63,832 nt of DNA from Planctomycetota bacterium (GCA_003576915.1 QEVF01000022.1:1-63832); one strand, 5' to 3'. Numbered from the stretch's first letter, positions 35,301-42,594 are shown. Notes: generated by a model not told the origin, from the letters alone. Translations and numbers: made by a program.

Positions 35301-38080
35301 AGGTAAATGTCAAGGTCTCCCACGCCGGCGTGGTCCACCCGTATGCCCACGCGCAGCGCGCCGATCCGATCGGCCGTGGCTGGAATCGTAATCGTGTCCT
35401 GCAGGCCCGCCGCGCTGTTGTCCGGAATCACACGGCCGCCCGGCGTCGTGGAAATGTAGGTGTTCGGCGGCCAGAGGGGATGGTCGCCCAGCCTGACCGG
35501 AAATGGCGCCGTGGCCGCCGGCGCTGACGAAATGTCCGCAAGGGCATTGACGCGGAAGCCCAGCGTCGCCGCTGCTGGCGCCGCCAGAACATCTCCGGCG
35601 ACCAGCACCCGCACCGCGCCCCCGATTGGGACATTCAGCGCCGGCACGAGGTTGAAGGTCGCTGCGCTTCCTGCCAGGGCTGCCGTGCTCAGCAGGGTGT
35701 CTCCGAGGTCGAGGGCGCCGTCACTGTTGTTGTCGGCGTAAAGCCGCAGGGCGCCCAGGCTGGCCGTCAGGGTGGCGCCGTTGGTTTCACGCAGCACCAT
35801 CTGGCTGACTGTTCCCGCCGTGAGGAAACCGTCAAGGCGATACTGCCCAAACACCTGTCCTGTGGCGCCGTAAGTGGCGGGCGTGCCCGGCACGTTGCCC
35901 TCGCCCACATTCAGGAACAATTGCGGCGTGGTGATCGGCGTGTACTCCACACGCCAGGACACCAGGTGGCCCACGTCCAGGCCCCAGCCGTCCACCATGA
36001 TCAATGTCCAGGTTCCGGCGGGGCTGGTGCCGTAGAGCCGGTTGAAGGCGTCCAGGCCTTCCGGGTTGTAACCCGCTGCCGCCGCAAAGGGCGGGGTCGC
36101 AGTCGTGATGTTGCCCGTGGTGGGAAAGTCGGGGTCGAAGTTGCTCGAGAAGTAAACGTAGTTGAGCGTGCCGTTGGCGTTGCTGCTGCCGTAGTTGTCG
36201 CCACCGCCCCCGTTCTTGGTCGAGAGTTCAATGGCGCCGTAGGGAGGCACCAGCACCGGCCCGTTATCAAGCGAGGCATAGGGCGGCTGCCAGGTCACGC
36301 CCGGCGGCAGAAGCCAGAGGTCGAGGTCCCCGGTGTAGGCGTGATCCAGGCGAACGCCGACGCGCAGGCCGCGAATGCGCTCACTGGTGGGGCCAATGAC
36401 GACGCTGCGCGCCACGCCGTCAGGGTCGTTGTCCGTCACACTCTGCACTGCCCCCGGGCGATAGGTGAACGTGCGGATGTTCTCAATGATGTTAGGGCCC
36501 GCCAACACGGGGAAAATGCCCTTGCGAGGCAGGCTGCCGGTGACGCTGGCTGCCGCGCTGATCTGCACGGCGACGCGCGTCGCCGGCACGGGACTGGCTA
36601 GTATGTCGCCCAGCACCAGCAGGTCCACGCCTCCATTGGCCGCCAGCGCCTGAGTGATGCCGAAGGTGGCCGTGGCGCTCGCCGGCGCGGCGAGGGTTGC
36701 CAGCAGGGTGTCGCCCCCGTCATAGAGACCGTCAGCGTTGTTGTCGCGCACAAGGCTCAGCTGGCTGAACTGGGCGCTGAAGTTGACGCCGTCAGTATGT
36801 TGCACGCTCAGGCTGGTGAGATTGTCTGCCGCACCCACAGCGTCAAAGCGGAACTGGGCCAGCACCTGATCGGGCTGGCCTGACTTGATCGACGAATACG
36901 TCTGGTCATTGGCGCCACGCCGAACACTGAGGCTGCCAGCGCCGACGGGCTCGTAGATGATCTGCCAGCTTACCAGCGTACCCGTGGTCGCCGACTGATC
37001 GTCGCACACGACGAGCGTCCAGGTGCCCGCAGGGCTGCGCCCATAGATATCGTGCAGGGCCCGTGTGCCCTCGGCCAGATACCGCCCCGTCGCCGCGCCT
37101 CCATTGATGGTCGCCACGGCGCCGGTGAAGAGGCCGTCGCCCTGGGCCGTGACGCGGCAATAGGCAACGGCAAACGGGGCCAGGGCGCCGGAGCCGAGGT
37201 CGGCACCGCCCAGGTCTGTAGAAACCTCCACCACGCCGTCGTCCGCCGGTCGAATGATGGCGCCGCCGCTGAACTGCCCCTCGGCATAAGTGTAGGGCGC
37301 CGAGGCGCTGACCCAGGGTGGCAAGAGGTAGACGTCCAGGTGCTGGCAGTTGCCGTGTGTTACGCGCAAGCCAAGCTGGAACGAGCCCACCAGTTCGCCG
37401 GTGGCGGGCACGTTGATCGAGGAAGCCACGCCGTTGGGGTTGTTGTCAGGAATGGCAACGTTGGGATCGGCGTAGTACTGCGGCAGGTAGCGGACCTCCC
37501 ATGAAATCAGCGTGCCGTTCTGGCCGGCGTTGGCGTCATCCAGGACCACCAGCTTCCAAGTGCCGACGGGGCTGGAGCGATAGAGCAGGTTGAAGTCCGC
37601 CGTGTCCTCCACCGTGTAGATGTTCGCCGTGTACGGAACGGTGCCCGCGGTGATGGATTGCGTTGATGTGAACACAGGATCAATCGTGTTGCTCAACCGG
37701 GCATAGTTGTAAGGTCCCGTGCCGCTGCCGTAGTTGTCGTTGGTTCCGCCGTTGTCGGTCGACAGATCAATGACGCCGGCAGGCATGGTGCCTGTGTTAT
37801 ATGTCGCCCCCGTGCGATTCCACGTCACGCCGGGGGGGACAAGATATATGTCCAGGTTGTCATTGCGCGTATGGTTGATGCGCAGCCCAATCTGCAAGGC
37901 ACCTATGGCGTGCGTGTTGTAGGGCGCGGCATTGGGCACCGTTATCGTACTGTCAGCGCCAACTGCGGAATTGTCGGGGATGGCGACGTTCGGAGTGGCA
38001 CTGAAGGCATGCCCTTGGGCGAGGACGCCAGTCGAGCAAAGCGCCAGCGTAAACAGCATTGCAAGCCGCACTCTTTGCAC
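26309..38080 (-). CDS. Giant secreted multi-domain protein (P-domain-like, choice-of-anchor-D-like, Calx-beta, kelch)
   Basis: The product has 3923 residues. A GTG at 38080 (AAAGGG seven bases upstream) gives a signal peptide VQRVRLAMLFTLALCSTGVLA; a TTG at 38107 and an ATG at 38059 are alternatives. In order it has four proprotein-convertase P-domain-like jelly rolls (about 25-1030), the first three followed or joined by DNNADG/DNNSDG calcium-type segments. Next are choice-of-anchor-D/SPD-2-like repeats, six Calx-beta repeats (about nucleotides 34160-32000), further anchor-D-like repeats, and 18 kelch repeats (about nucleotides 29280-26310). Each kelch unit has the form RY-x-H-x(4)-YD...RMIVFGG; 18 units could make three six-bladed propellers. 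It is probably exported and adhesive or matrix-forming. No C-terminal sorting signal or catalytic motif is visible. Confidence 0.9.
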   Translation of the reverse strand: MQRVRLAMLFTLALCSTGVLAQGHAFSATPNVAIPDNSAVGADSTITVPNAAPYNTHAIGALQIGLRINHTRNDNLDIYLVPPGVTWNRTGATYNTGTMPAGVIDLSTDNGGTNDNYGSGTGPYNYARLSNTIDPVFTSTQSITAGTVPYTANIYTVEDTADFNLLYRSSPVGTWKLVVLDDANAGQNGTLISWEVRYLPQYYADPNVAIPDNNPNGVASSINVPATGELVGSFQLGLRVTHGNCQHLDVYLLPPWVSASAPYTYAEGQFSGGAIIRPADDGVVEVSTDLGGADLGSGALAPFAVAYCRVTAQGDGLFTGAVATINGGAATGRYLAEGTRALHDIYGRSPAGTWTLVVCDDQSATTGTLVSWQIIYEPVGAGSLSVRRGANDQTYSSIKSGQPDQVLAQFRFDAVGAADNLTSLSVQHTDGVNFSAQFSQLSLVRDNNADGLYDGGDTLLATLAAPASATATFGITQALAANGGVDLLVLGDILASPVPATRVAVQISAAASVTGSLPRKGIFPVLAGPNIIENIRTFTYRPGAVQSVTDNDPDGVARSVVIGPTSERIRGLRVGVRLDHAYTGDLDLWLLPPGVTWQPPYASLDNGPVLVPPYGAIELSTKNGGGGDNYGSSNANGTLNYVYFSSNFDPDFPTTGNITTATPPFAAAAGYNPEGLDAFNRLYGTSPAGTWTLIMVDGWGLDVGHLVSWRVEYTPITTPQLFLNVGEGNVPGTPATYGATGQVFGQYRLDGFLTAGTVSQMVLRETNGATLTASLGALRLYADNNSDGALDLGDTLLSTAALAGSAATFNLVPALNVPIGGAVRVLVAGDVLAAPAAATLGFRVNALADISSAPAATAPFPVRLGDHPLWPPNTYISTTPGGRVIPDNSAAGLQDTITIPATADRIGALRVGIRVDHAGVGDLDIYLVPPGVTWAGPFTTVNNGVNVTPPAGVIELSTDNGGTGDNFGSGSPTFTYTVFSSNNDRRFSPGATLITGGTAPFTAGSGYRPEGLAAFEQRYGTSPAGNWTLVIADDNGAQTGRLLSWFIQYVPAERVVVSSTPTAGFSSFGNVLTGSSSAAQNFVNNNAGEFDLTVTSVALSGANPGDFSFVAAPPTGLIAGLGASAAYGVVFTPTTTGLRTANITVTYNTSTALIASPVVVNYAISGVGVTPIIEVRETNAVSGALVANGAAAANGRLFGSRDVAAGATAALTIFVNNTGSAALTLGVPTLAGANPGDFLLNLTGLAGSVAPGGSTSFTVAFDPLAAGPRSATVSFTHNGSNTASPFSFSVSGTGFLPTLTIASSGSPSEGGVTGTYTITATPAPQVARTVNFTMSGSAQTAAGADYNLAPLASFGGVSGTVTLGISGSVVITLTPVNDTRVEATESAIFTLNAGTDYSLGVPASASLNILDNDDATVTVTASGSPAEGGGSATYTIATGATLEIPLSVNFSMSGLAAFAAGGDYTLSGAATFSQVTGLGTVTLALGTGSSANVTLTVIDDALVEGPEDAVMTLAAGTKYVLGAPASASRVLADNDFAVITMSRAGTPSETGPAGGTYTITATPQPVYAMSVNLLLSGTATLGGAQDYTITGATFAGSGPWTAVVTIPGGGAASINVGLTLNVNDDARVEATETVNLSVTADSVSSDPAYSGTPSQSHSILDNDTAVVVVTSSGSPSEAGPTAASYTISTTSELETALTIGFTMGGAAATAPGTDYNLSGATYAGPGGTATLPVGLAPFVVVTLTPVVDLLVEGNESAVLTLAAGSQYSVGAPASANLTIVDNDFVTVTVSASGTPGESGATGTFTVSTTANLALPVVVNFSMSGLADVSADYALSGVTSYGGGIGTVTLAAGSSPSVIVTLTPVNDADVEGPEDAQFTLTAGTGYSLGAPSAAQVSIADNDVSIISVVASGSPSEAGPVHGQFTLSATPAPVRNMLVNFQMSGTASFAAGGDYTLLGVNSFSQLTGAGTVIIGAGGSVVVTLNVIDDAAQEPTEGATLTVTADVLATDPAYSGAPNASLSILDNDTPVITVVGGPLAFGGIEPGAASAPQSYSLSGVFLAADIVVTAPADFQVALAPGGPWQSSLNLTPVSGSVSSTTIHVRFVPTGLGAAGGNVSNASTGAATQNVAVSGTGVGIVAGGGPLAFGSQLAGTQSAAQSYTVQAQALAANLLITPPAGFQVALAPGGPWQNSLNLGSGNVAATTVYVRFAPSGAGAFGGDVSNASTGYTTRNIAVSGTGTAASIVISGPAGFGNQRVTTSSTAQAYSISNPSGSAPLNISSVTLAGANPGDFSLVGLPAMPASVGVGGSLNFSVVFTPAAAGSRAALIRVNNDNGGMPFKDTDHAISGFGTAPMISVSPVLEYNFGNQRVGSASAPVAYTVTNSGDAPLNLRGVTLSGANPGSFIPGGTTSAVIAPAANVQFTVSFSPAALGLHTATLNIDSDSAGGPSAVTLTYRDVRGTGTAPSINVTPNIAQNFGNQRIGTASAPIVYTIQNLSTTDALNVRSVTFNGVGTPAAFALSGALSGLVPPGNQIQFSVVFQPSATGAFNAQVEIDSDSGGTTGTVTLTQRDVQGNGAAPVVSVSGTQSFGSGIVGVASPSSPITYSVNNTGNAPLEINAISIVGSHPGDFSLSAAGLPALVPAGGPAYQFTVSFVATATGPRLADIRLMTDGGQIPLTFVPTLYAVDGNGTAGLLSISGTQNFGSTPVTVTSPTSPITYTFTNAAAGPTAGALTVNSVTLGGSHPGDFSVLSTSVALPVVLAPGQSFTADVSFTPTVTGLRQANLVVNSNSGGAPFGNTNYALSGTGTAGLFAATPTFPTQIDHGGPVIVQVVISSIANTVADVVVEYTGGTQGAYAPAFITRTNLGTVSGNLIQGLNVTAAGITLEIQWDAYASEGHTTASNYRLRFTPQNGLYGQGTQGVSGLFTLARQGGFAQHVIPGDHLTGRYGHTMIYDEANDRLILFGGRTEFSNANDVWAYDFSGYFTGWHKLLPAGTPPSGRQLHAAIYDAPRNRMIVHGGYPGSLADVWQLTLTRGSEAWTQLNPTGTAPSARYCQSMVFDAARNRALIFGGYNGANLNDVWQLSLALGGESWSQIIPAGTAPSPRYGCHAVVDAARDRMVVYGGDPSAGSSSTQVFALSLAPGSETWTSIVPAAPQGAPVGRFVGAFGYAGNRESLLVVGGYTSGYRHTTDAWLLDLAGGETWVPLSDDVGANQGRAHGCAVYDGGRGRMVVFGGLGYQGTARHSMSFLNTSGTPTWSLPPAPQGAPDSPTERWGVSMVFDTRYMPNGRVVTFGGSNSTANTNDSWWMDPAAVSPAWQRLNPSGALPPVRGFASSVFDGTPGRERMIVYGGQAPSGAEYDDVWVLDLSSPGSESWAQVPVSGGPGKRYGAAAIWENTLGSERLIIHGGYRSGQRFNDTWVLSFNPTPTWSQLATTGTPPSHRVGHGALFDGANRRLVVACGTGGGAQFNDVWALDLNTLAWANISAVSGAVPPGREYAAYASDAGGSRLWMFGGRNGSSYINDFWQLNVPGPGSPATWTQVTPSGPLPVARRMASAVMLPSGRFFMGFGFVGITPDAGASDVWQIEPTLPTPRWQRVDGQVAPRGLVHAAEAFDAGQNRMIVFGGLQGGVLSDRLWQLDLSSPAATWTELVTVTTTKPDARRGAKFIFDPNGGNPRLLMYGGRKGVSTASICDELWQLTLSAGSETWTLLSPGAGPPPLADYSVVYDAASNSALFFGGQLTGGGAVNTLWRLSLGASPAWTQLTPALTPPARYAHSAVLDTLGNRMIVFGGYRGATAGSAELWSYNLGLNAWTQHFLSAPVPSARYYHSAVYDGTPGQERMILLAGYSSMALSDGWQLDLRAGFPLVWSALPRTVALPQPRWGHSAVFDTTGQRMVIAGGYIDGEYVATQERGRGIETWFYGR

Positions 38081-38415
38081 GTCGCGCCCTTTCCGAGCCA
38101 ACTGCAACAGACAGCACCAGCCCCGCGGGGCCAGTCATCGCCAAGAGTCCAAGCGGGATAAGGCTATCGCAGGGCGGGGGCAACGTCAAGCAATCTAACG
38201 CCTTGCAAAATTTCCATAAGTGCCTATTTTACCGGACTTTGGGAAGGCCTTTTGCATCAAATGGTGAAAACTAAAGGGGTTGGGACGAGTAGGGCATGAA
38301 TCTCTAATGACGCTCCCATGATTTTGTTTGTTCCGTCAACGACTTGAGCGCGGCTGTAGCCGCGCTCGTACGGGTCAAAGGTGATGTGAAACGGTGGAAT
38401 CTGGCCGTCTGATAG
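38081..38415. other. Intergenic stretch with a perfect short hairpin
   Basis: No convincing gene is seen between the giant protein start and repeat copy B. It contains a perfect 10-bp hairpin GAGCGCGGCT/AGCCGCGCTC with a 2-base loop (38346-38367) and presumably the promoter of the giant gene. A 50-codon open frame on the minus strand (ending 38257) has no support. Confidence 0.5.
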
Positions 38416-38567
38416 CAGGCCGCTGAAATACGGCCTGCGGACGCAAGCCATGGATGGCTTGCGCATTTCAAGCGGCTTTTCAGCCGCTTGAAATGAAGAT
38501 CGGGCCAGATTCACTTTGGCCCGACCGGGCTGAAAAAGCGGCCGGACGCCACTTTCTTGGCAGCCTG
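38416..38567 (+). repeat. 152-bp multi-hairpin MITE-like element (copy B), abutting dnaN
   Basis: It is the same length as copy A and nearly identical to it. It runs from CAGGCCGCTG to GGCAGCCTG, with flanks ATAG on the left and CTAG (38568-38571) on the right. Hairpins: 38416-38437, 38442-38463 (CGCAAGCCAT/ATGGCTTGCG), 38465-38494 (perfect, 13 bp) and 38499-38527. The right CTAG contains the TAG stop codon of dnaN on the minus strand, so dnaN transcripts run directly into the hairpins and may terminate there. Confidence 0.85.
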
Positions 38568-39665
38568 CTAGATGTCGATGGGCATGACGAGGTAATAGAA
38601 ATTTGCCCGATCCCCGGCGTGTACAATGGCGCCCGTTTCCTTGTCCTTGAACTCGAAGGTCACCTTGTCCGATTCCACGCCGTCAAGGCCCTGGAGGATG
38701 TACTGGGGGTCAAATCCTATGGCTTCTTCCCCCCCACTGTATTCGATGTCCACTCGAACCTCGGCCAGACCGTGGGTTGGAGACTTGCTGCGTAAGGTCA
38801 ACTCGCCGGGGGCAATCTCGAGGCGCACGGCCTGGCTTTCGATGCTGGTCAGGTGCTTGGCCTTATTGAGGGCCGCACGCAAATCATCGGTGGAGGCTAC
38901 CAGCTTCTTGTCGAGGTCCTTGGGCACCACGCTGCGATAGTCGGGGAATTGACCCTCCACCAGCAGCGTGGCCACTTCCGTGCCGCCGATCTCGGCGACG
39001 AGGCGGTTCTCGCTCAGGTGCAGGACAACGTCCGTGTCCTGGTTGCCGATGACCTTTGAAATCAGGTTGTAGCCTTTGGTCGGCACGATCACCTGGTACT
39101 TCACTTCTTTTCCCTTGGCCGGTGCCTTCACGTATCCGAGCCGGCGTCCGTCCGTTCCGCAGAACTCGATGGCAGATTTTGCGGGTTCCAGCAGCACACC
39201 GTTGAGGGCATAGCGGCCCTTTTCAAGGGCAACACTGCGGCCTACTTTGCGAATGGCCGCGACAAAATCCTTGCCCTTCATGGTGACGCTGGCGTCGTGG
39301 CCTTTCTCCGGCAACTTGGGAAACTCTTCGGGGTCGGCTCCCTGCAACTCGAAGCGATCGCGGCCGGCCTTGAGTTCTGACTTCGTCCCGTTGACTACGA
39401 TATCCAGCGTGTCGTTGCGGATGTCCTTGAGCAGGTTCGCGACCAGGCCCGCGTTGAGCAGGCAGGCCCCCGGCTTCTTGACCTGGACCTCGCTCAGCCG
39501 GCTGCGCACGCTGACCTCAAGATCCGTGGCGCGCAACTCAAGACCGGCCTTGTCGGCGACCAACTGCACGTTCTGCGTAATGGGGTTGGTCGAGCGTGAG
39601 TTCACCACGCCGGCCACGAGGTTCATGGCGTCGGCCAACTGGTCTCTTGCACTGACGATGTGCAT
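38568..39665 (-). CDS. dnaN: DNA polymerase III beta subunit (sliding clamp)
   Basis: The 365 residues match the usual clamp length (about 366). The N-terminus MHIVSARDQLADAMNLVAGVV and the C-terminus FYYLVMPIDI are characteristic, with LLEPAKSAIEFCGTDGRRLGYV and LRSKSPTHGLAEVRV in between, covering the three similar clamp domains. The protein encircles DNA and holds the replicative polymerase on it. It lies about 500 bases downstream of dnaA on the same strand, the common dnaA-dnaN order. Its TAG stop is part of the flank of repeat copy B. Confidence 0.96.
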   Translation of the reverse strand: MHIVSARDQLADAMNLVAGVVNSRSTNPITQNVQLVADKAGLELRATDLEVSVRSRLSEVQVKKPGACLLNAGLVANLLKDIRNDTLDIVVNGTKSELKAGRDRFELQGADPEEFPKLPEKGHDASVTMKGKDFVAAIRKVGRSVALEKGRYALNGVLLEPAKSAIEFCGTDGRRLGYVKAPAKGKEVKYQVIVPTKGYNLISKVIGNQDTDVVLHLSENRLVAEIGGTEVATLLVEGQFPDYRSVVPKDLDKKLVASTDDLRAALNKAKHLTSIESQAVRLEIAPGELTLRSKSPTHGLAEVRVDIEYSGGEEAIGFDPQYILQGLDGVESDKVTFEFKDKETGAIVHAGDRANFYYLVMPIDI

Positions 39666-40160
39666 GGCAGCTCCTGTTTCCTTGTTCGGCCCGACAATAA
39701 GCCTTTGGCGAGCCTTGGCAAGCCGCAGTCTGATTCTGTTTCGAAGTGCAGCGCAGCACGCATTGGAACCCGTAAAGACCTATTAGATTAAACTCCAGTA
39801 GCCAGTAGCAGGCCATGGCGGGAGGTCAGGAACCGGTCGAGATCAACCGGCAAAGCGCCAGGACAGCATGGGGGTGACAGACCGGCACTCGGGGAAAGCA
39901 CGCGGGAAACAGGGAAGCCCAAATCGCAAATGGCCGCAAGTCAGGAATCTGTGCGGTGCTGGTGGCAGAATCCGGACCAGTTGCCAAGGCCATGGCCCCA
40001 GACAAATCAACAGAACATGACAGCGGCACAAACGTGGTGATTGCCGGGGTACAACCCGTAGAGAACGGGAAAGGACAGGCAGGCCGTCGAAAACAAAGGC
40101 GAAACCCAACGAAAACCGGGGGCTCCCCGGCCCCCGGCTTTCAAATGTACGAGATGCTGT
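39666..40160. other. dnaA-dnaN intergenic region
   Basis: This 495-base gap holds the dnaA terminator at 40112-40138 and presumably the dnaN promoter. I find no clear DnaA box (TTATNCACA or its complement), no AT-rich unwinding stretch and no gene. One arm of it (39795-39815) repeats TAGCCAGTAGCAGGCC, only loosely like the 152-bp repeat end. Confidence 0.4.
40112..40138 (-). terminator. Intrinsic terminator of dnaA
   Basis: On the minus strand, CCGGGGGC pairs with GCCCCCGG around a six-base loop and is followed by TTTTCG. It lies 23 bases after the dnaA stop codon, so dnaA and dnaN are likely separate transcripts. Confidence 0.75.
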
Positions 40161-41519
40161 TCAAAGCGGACGGCGAAGTTGGAGCTCAAATCGCTCCAAT
40201 TCGGTTCGGAGCTCGGGCTCTTTCAGACGCTTGGATTTGATCTTGTTGATGGCGTGAAGCACGGTGCTGTGATCGCGCCCGCCAAAGAAGTGCCCGATTT
40301 CAGACAGGGTCAATTGGGTCAGCTCCTTGGACAGATACATGGCCACGTGCCGCGGAAAGGCCAGGTTCTTGGTGCGCCTCTGCGAAAGCAAATCGTTGAG
40401 GCGGACGGCGTAGTGCCGGCAGACAAGCTCGATGATGTCTTCCGTGGCCACGCGACTGGGCGCGGGGCGGGCCTTGATGAGATGTTTGAGGGCCTCCTGC
40501 GCCAGGGCCAGAGTTACAGGCTTGCCGCTCATCTGGGCCAGGCCGGAAATCTGAACTACGGCGCCCTCCAGCTCCCGCACGTTGGTCGTGATGTTCTCAG
40601 CGAGGAAGGACACAACGTCCAGGGACAGTTCGACCTGCCTCAGTTCCGCCTTCTTGCGCACAATGGCCATGCGCGTCTCGGTGCAGGGAGGTTCAATCTT
40701 GACGGCCAGGCCCCAATGAAACCGGGAAATCAGGCGGTCTTCCAGGCGCGGAATGTCCCTGGGCAGGCTGTCGCTGGAGAGGACCACCTGCTTGCCCTGC
40801 TGGTACAGGTGATTGAACGTATGGAAGAACTCCTCCTGCGTCTGCTCTTTGCCTGCCAGGAAGTGGATGTCGTCAATGATCAGGGCGTCGGCTTCTCGCA
40901 GTTCGGCGCGCAGGGCGTCTACCGTGCCGTTCTTGAGCGCCTGCACAAATTGGTTGACGAACTCCTCACACGAAATGAAGCGCACGCGCGGCAGCGTGGC
41001 CAGCAGCTTGCGGCAGATCGCCTGCAGCAGGTGAGTCTTTCCCAAGCCCACGCTGCCGTAAATGAACAGCGGGTTGTAGTTCTTGCCCGGGTTCTCCGCG
41101 ACCTGCTTGCTGGCCGCAAAGGCCACCTGATTGCTCGGACCTACCACGAAGTGGTCGAAATCGGCATTGGCCGGCAGGCGCGACCGCGTCATGAACATGG
41201 ACGCCGGGGCCTGACTCTTGGCCGGTGCCTCCGCGCGCGGCAACGGCCGCGAGGAAGGCGAAGTCTGGACATCAAGATGGGGCGCAAACCCCAGCACCTG
41301 ATAGCAGGCCTTGCCGAGGCAGGAGCGCAGGGTCTCCGTGGCCGTGCTGTCCAGTGAGGGGCTCTCTACAGAGAGCTTGAGCGTCTCACTGCCGGCGTCA
41401 TAGGCCACGGGTTTGGCGCCACGCAGAAGATCATGGACAGGGAGTCCCTTGGCACGGTTGAGGGCCAACTCTTCAATGGCCGGCCAGAAGCTCAGTACGT
41501 CGCGAGCGGGTTCTTGCAT
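40161..41519 (-). CDS. dnaA: Chromosomal replication initiator protein DnaA
   Basis: The product has 452 residues. Domain I lies about 1-85, followed by a short linker. The AAA+ domain has Walker A GSVGLGKTHLL (about 152-162), Walker B ALIIDDIHFLAG and the sensor motif LSSDSLPRDIPRLEDRLISRF (in two parts). Domain IV ends with the DnaA signature GGRDHSTVLHAI (about 425-436). It binds origin DnaA boxes and opens the duplex. The ATG at 41519 is chosen because it is preceded by GGAG and gives MQEPARDVLSFWPAI, a normal domain I; an upstream frame start adds 46 unlikely residues. Confidence 0.96.
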   Translation of the reverse strand: MQEPARDVLSFWPAIEELALNRAKGLPVHDLLRGAKPVAYDAGSETLKLSVESPSLDSTATETLRSCLGKACYQVLGFAPHLDVQTSPSSRPLPRAEAPAKSQAPASMFMTRSRLPANADFDHFVVGPSNQVAFAASKQVAENPGKNYNPLFIYGSVGLGKTHLLQAICRKLLATLPRVRFISCEEFVNQFVQALKNGTVDALRAELREADALIIDDIHFLAGKEQTQEEFFHTFNHLYQQGKQVVLSSDSLPRDIPRLEDRLISRFHWGLAVKIEPPCTETRMAIVRKKAELRQVELSLDVVSFLAENITTNVRELEGAVVQISGLAQMSGKPVTLALAQEALKHLIKARPAPSRVATEDIIELVCRHYAVRLNDLLSQRRTKNLAFPRHVAMYLSKELTQLTLSEIGHFFGGRDHSTVLHAINKIKSKRLKEPELRTELERFELQLRRPL

Positions 41520-42183
41520 TCCAATCTCCGATACGGCCAACAGGCCCAAAACGCGCGCCAAGGGACAAAGCAGACCGGTGCCCAAGTCAGCGACACATTG
41601 GGTGCTGCGGCAAAACTCAACCTGCGGCGAGTCGATGAACGACTGCCGAAATGGCATTCCAATTTCGCACTAGTCAGCCGGCGCGGGTCAGCCGTCGGCT
41701 CACCGTCAGTTCACTTCATTTGCTGCGTGGGCACACAGATACCAAGCGGCCCACCGCGGTCAATGCGCTGGCGGTTGCCGACAGGCCGGAAAAGATGTCA
41801 GAAAGGGCGCAACTCATTGATAGGGCAACAATAAGAAATTTTGAACACTTCCGTTTCTGACAGCGACTTGCCGTGGGGAAAACCATAAACATCGGCCCCG
41901 AACTGCCGCAAATGCAGTGTCCAGCGCACACGTCTGTTGAAGTTTTCAGCATCATGAAGACTTCATGAAACAGGAGGCCGGCCCAAGGCCCTGTCAAGGG
42001 CCTCCATAAGTTTTGTTGTAAGCTGAAACACAATAAGTGGTTGCGGCGCTGACGGGTGTGTCCGAAACTGCCCCGTTCACCCGCGCAAAGCGTTGACTCG
42101 TCAAGGGTTGCGCCCCGGCTTGACCCGTCAAGCGCTACAAAACGCACAGGGTTGACCCGTCAAGCTTCCATGAAGTTGACATG
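41520..42183. other. Candidate origin region upstream of dnaA
   Basis: This 664-base gene-free stretch lies between dnaA and a divergently placed small membrane gene. The half near dnaA is locally AT-richer, with CAACAATAAG and CACAATAAG segments. The other half holds four TTGACnnGTCAA palindromes. No canonical DnaA box is visible, so the origin call rests on position and iteration. It probably also contains the dnaA promoter. Confidence 0.45.
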
Positions 42184-42187
42184 TCAA
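42093..42187. repeat. Four TTGACnnGTCAA palindromes upstream of dnaA
   Basis: Four perfect 12-bp palindromes TTGAC-NN-GTCAA occur at 42093-42104, 42120-42131, 42152-42163 and 42176-42187, with centre spacings of 27, 32 and 24 bases. The central dinucleotide varies (TC, CC, CC, AT), as for a dimeric DNA-binding protein site. The fourth overlaps the stop codon of the gene on the minus strand. Origin iterons or an initiator or cell-cycle regulator site are possible. No similar cluster was noticed elsewhere in the window. Confidence 0.85.
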
Positions 42188-42594
42188 GCGCTTTCAGAAC
42201 CCTTCAAGAATGCGGCAATGCCGCGCTGCGCAATCCAAAGCGACATGAGCCACAAGGGACCAAGCAGTCCCAGGGCGACGGCAGTGCCGGGCCTAGACAC
42301 CCAAAGCAAGAGGGTCCCAAGGGGAAGTGTCAGCCCGCACGACCAGGCCGCGAGTTGAATCACGGGCCTGAGGCTGGGAGGCTGGAAGCGCCGTCCGGTC
42401 AGACGCTCCACGACGGCGACGTCCAGGGGGCTTTCAGTGGGGGTAGCCGTCTGCGGCAGCTTGATGTTGCGGCCGCATCGGGGGCATTCCAGGGTCAGCC
42501 CGCCGGCGCCCGCGGGCACGAGCTCACTCCAGCCGCAGGGGCAATGAACGTGCAGCGGGCTCTTGGCAATGGAAGCGCTCACAACCCGGCTCAA
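42184..42594 (-). CDS. Small zinc-ribbon membrane protein, function unknown
   Basis: The product has 136 residues. Residues 17-45 hold a CPC...CPRCG zinc-ribbon-like cluster, and residues about 80-130 hold two membrane segments. The start is weak: TTG at 42594 overlaps the STAS gene stop by four bases, and a GTG at 42582 is an alternative. It follows the STAS-domain gene, which suggests translational coupling and a shared role. No function is recognised. Confidence 0.6.
   Translation of the reverse strand: MSRVVSASIAKSPLHVHCPCGWSELVPAGAGGLTLECPRCGRNIKLPQTATPTESPLDVAVVERLTGRRFQPPSLRPVIQLAAWSCGLTLPLGTLLLWVSRPGTAVALGLLGPLWLMSLWIAQRGIAAFLKGSESA

Noticed and set aside
38257..38514. 85-codon minus-strand ORF across repeat copy B
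   Set aside because: More than half is the hairpin repeat itself; the remaining 50 codons show no domain or ribosome site.
39666..42183. Canonical DnaA boxes (TTATNCACA) around dnaA
   Set aside because: I looked on both strands and found only weak partial matches, so none is annotated.
42093..42187. CRISPR array
   Set aside because: The repeats are 12-bp palindromes with spacings of 27, 32 and 24, without conserved full-length repeats or cas genes.
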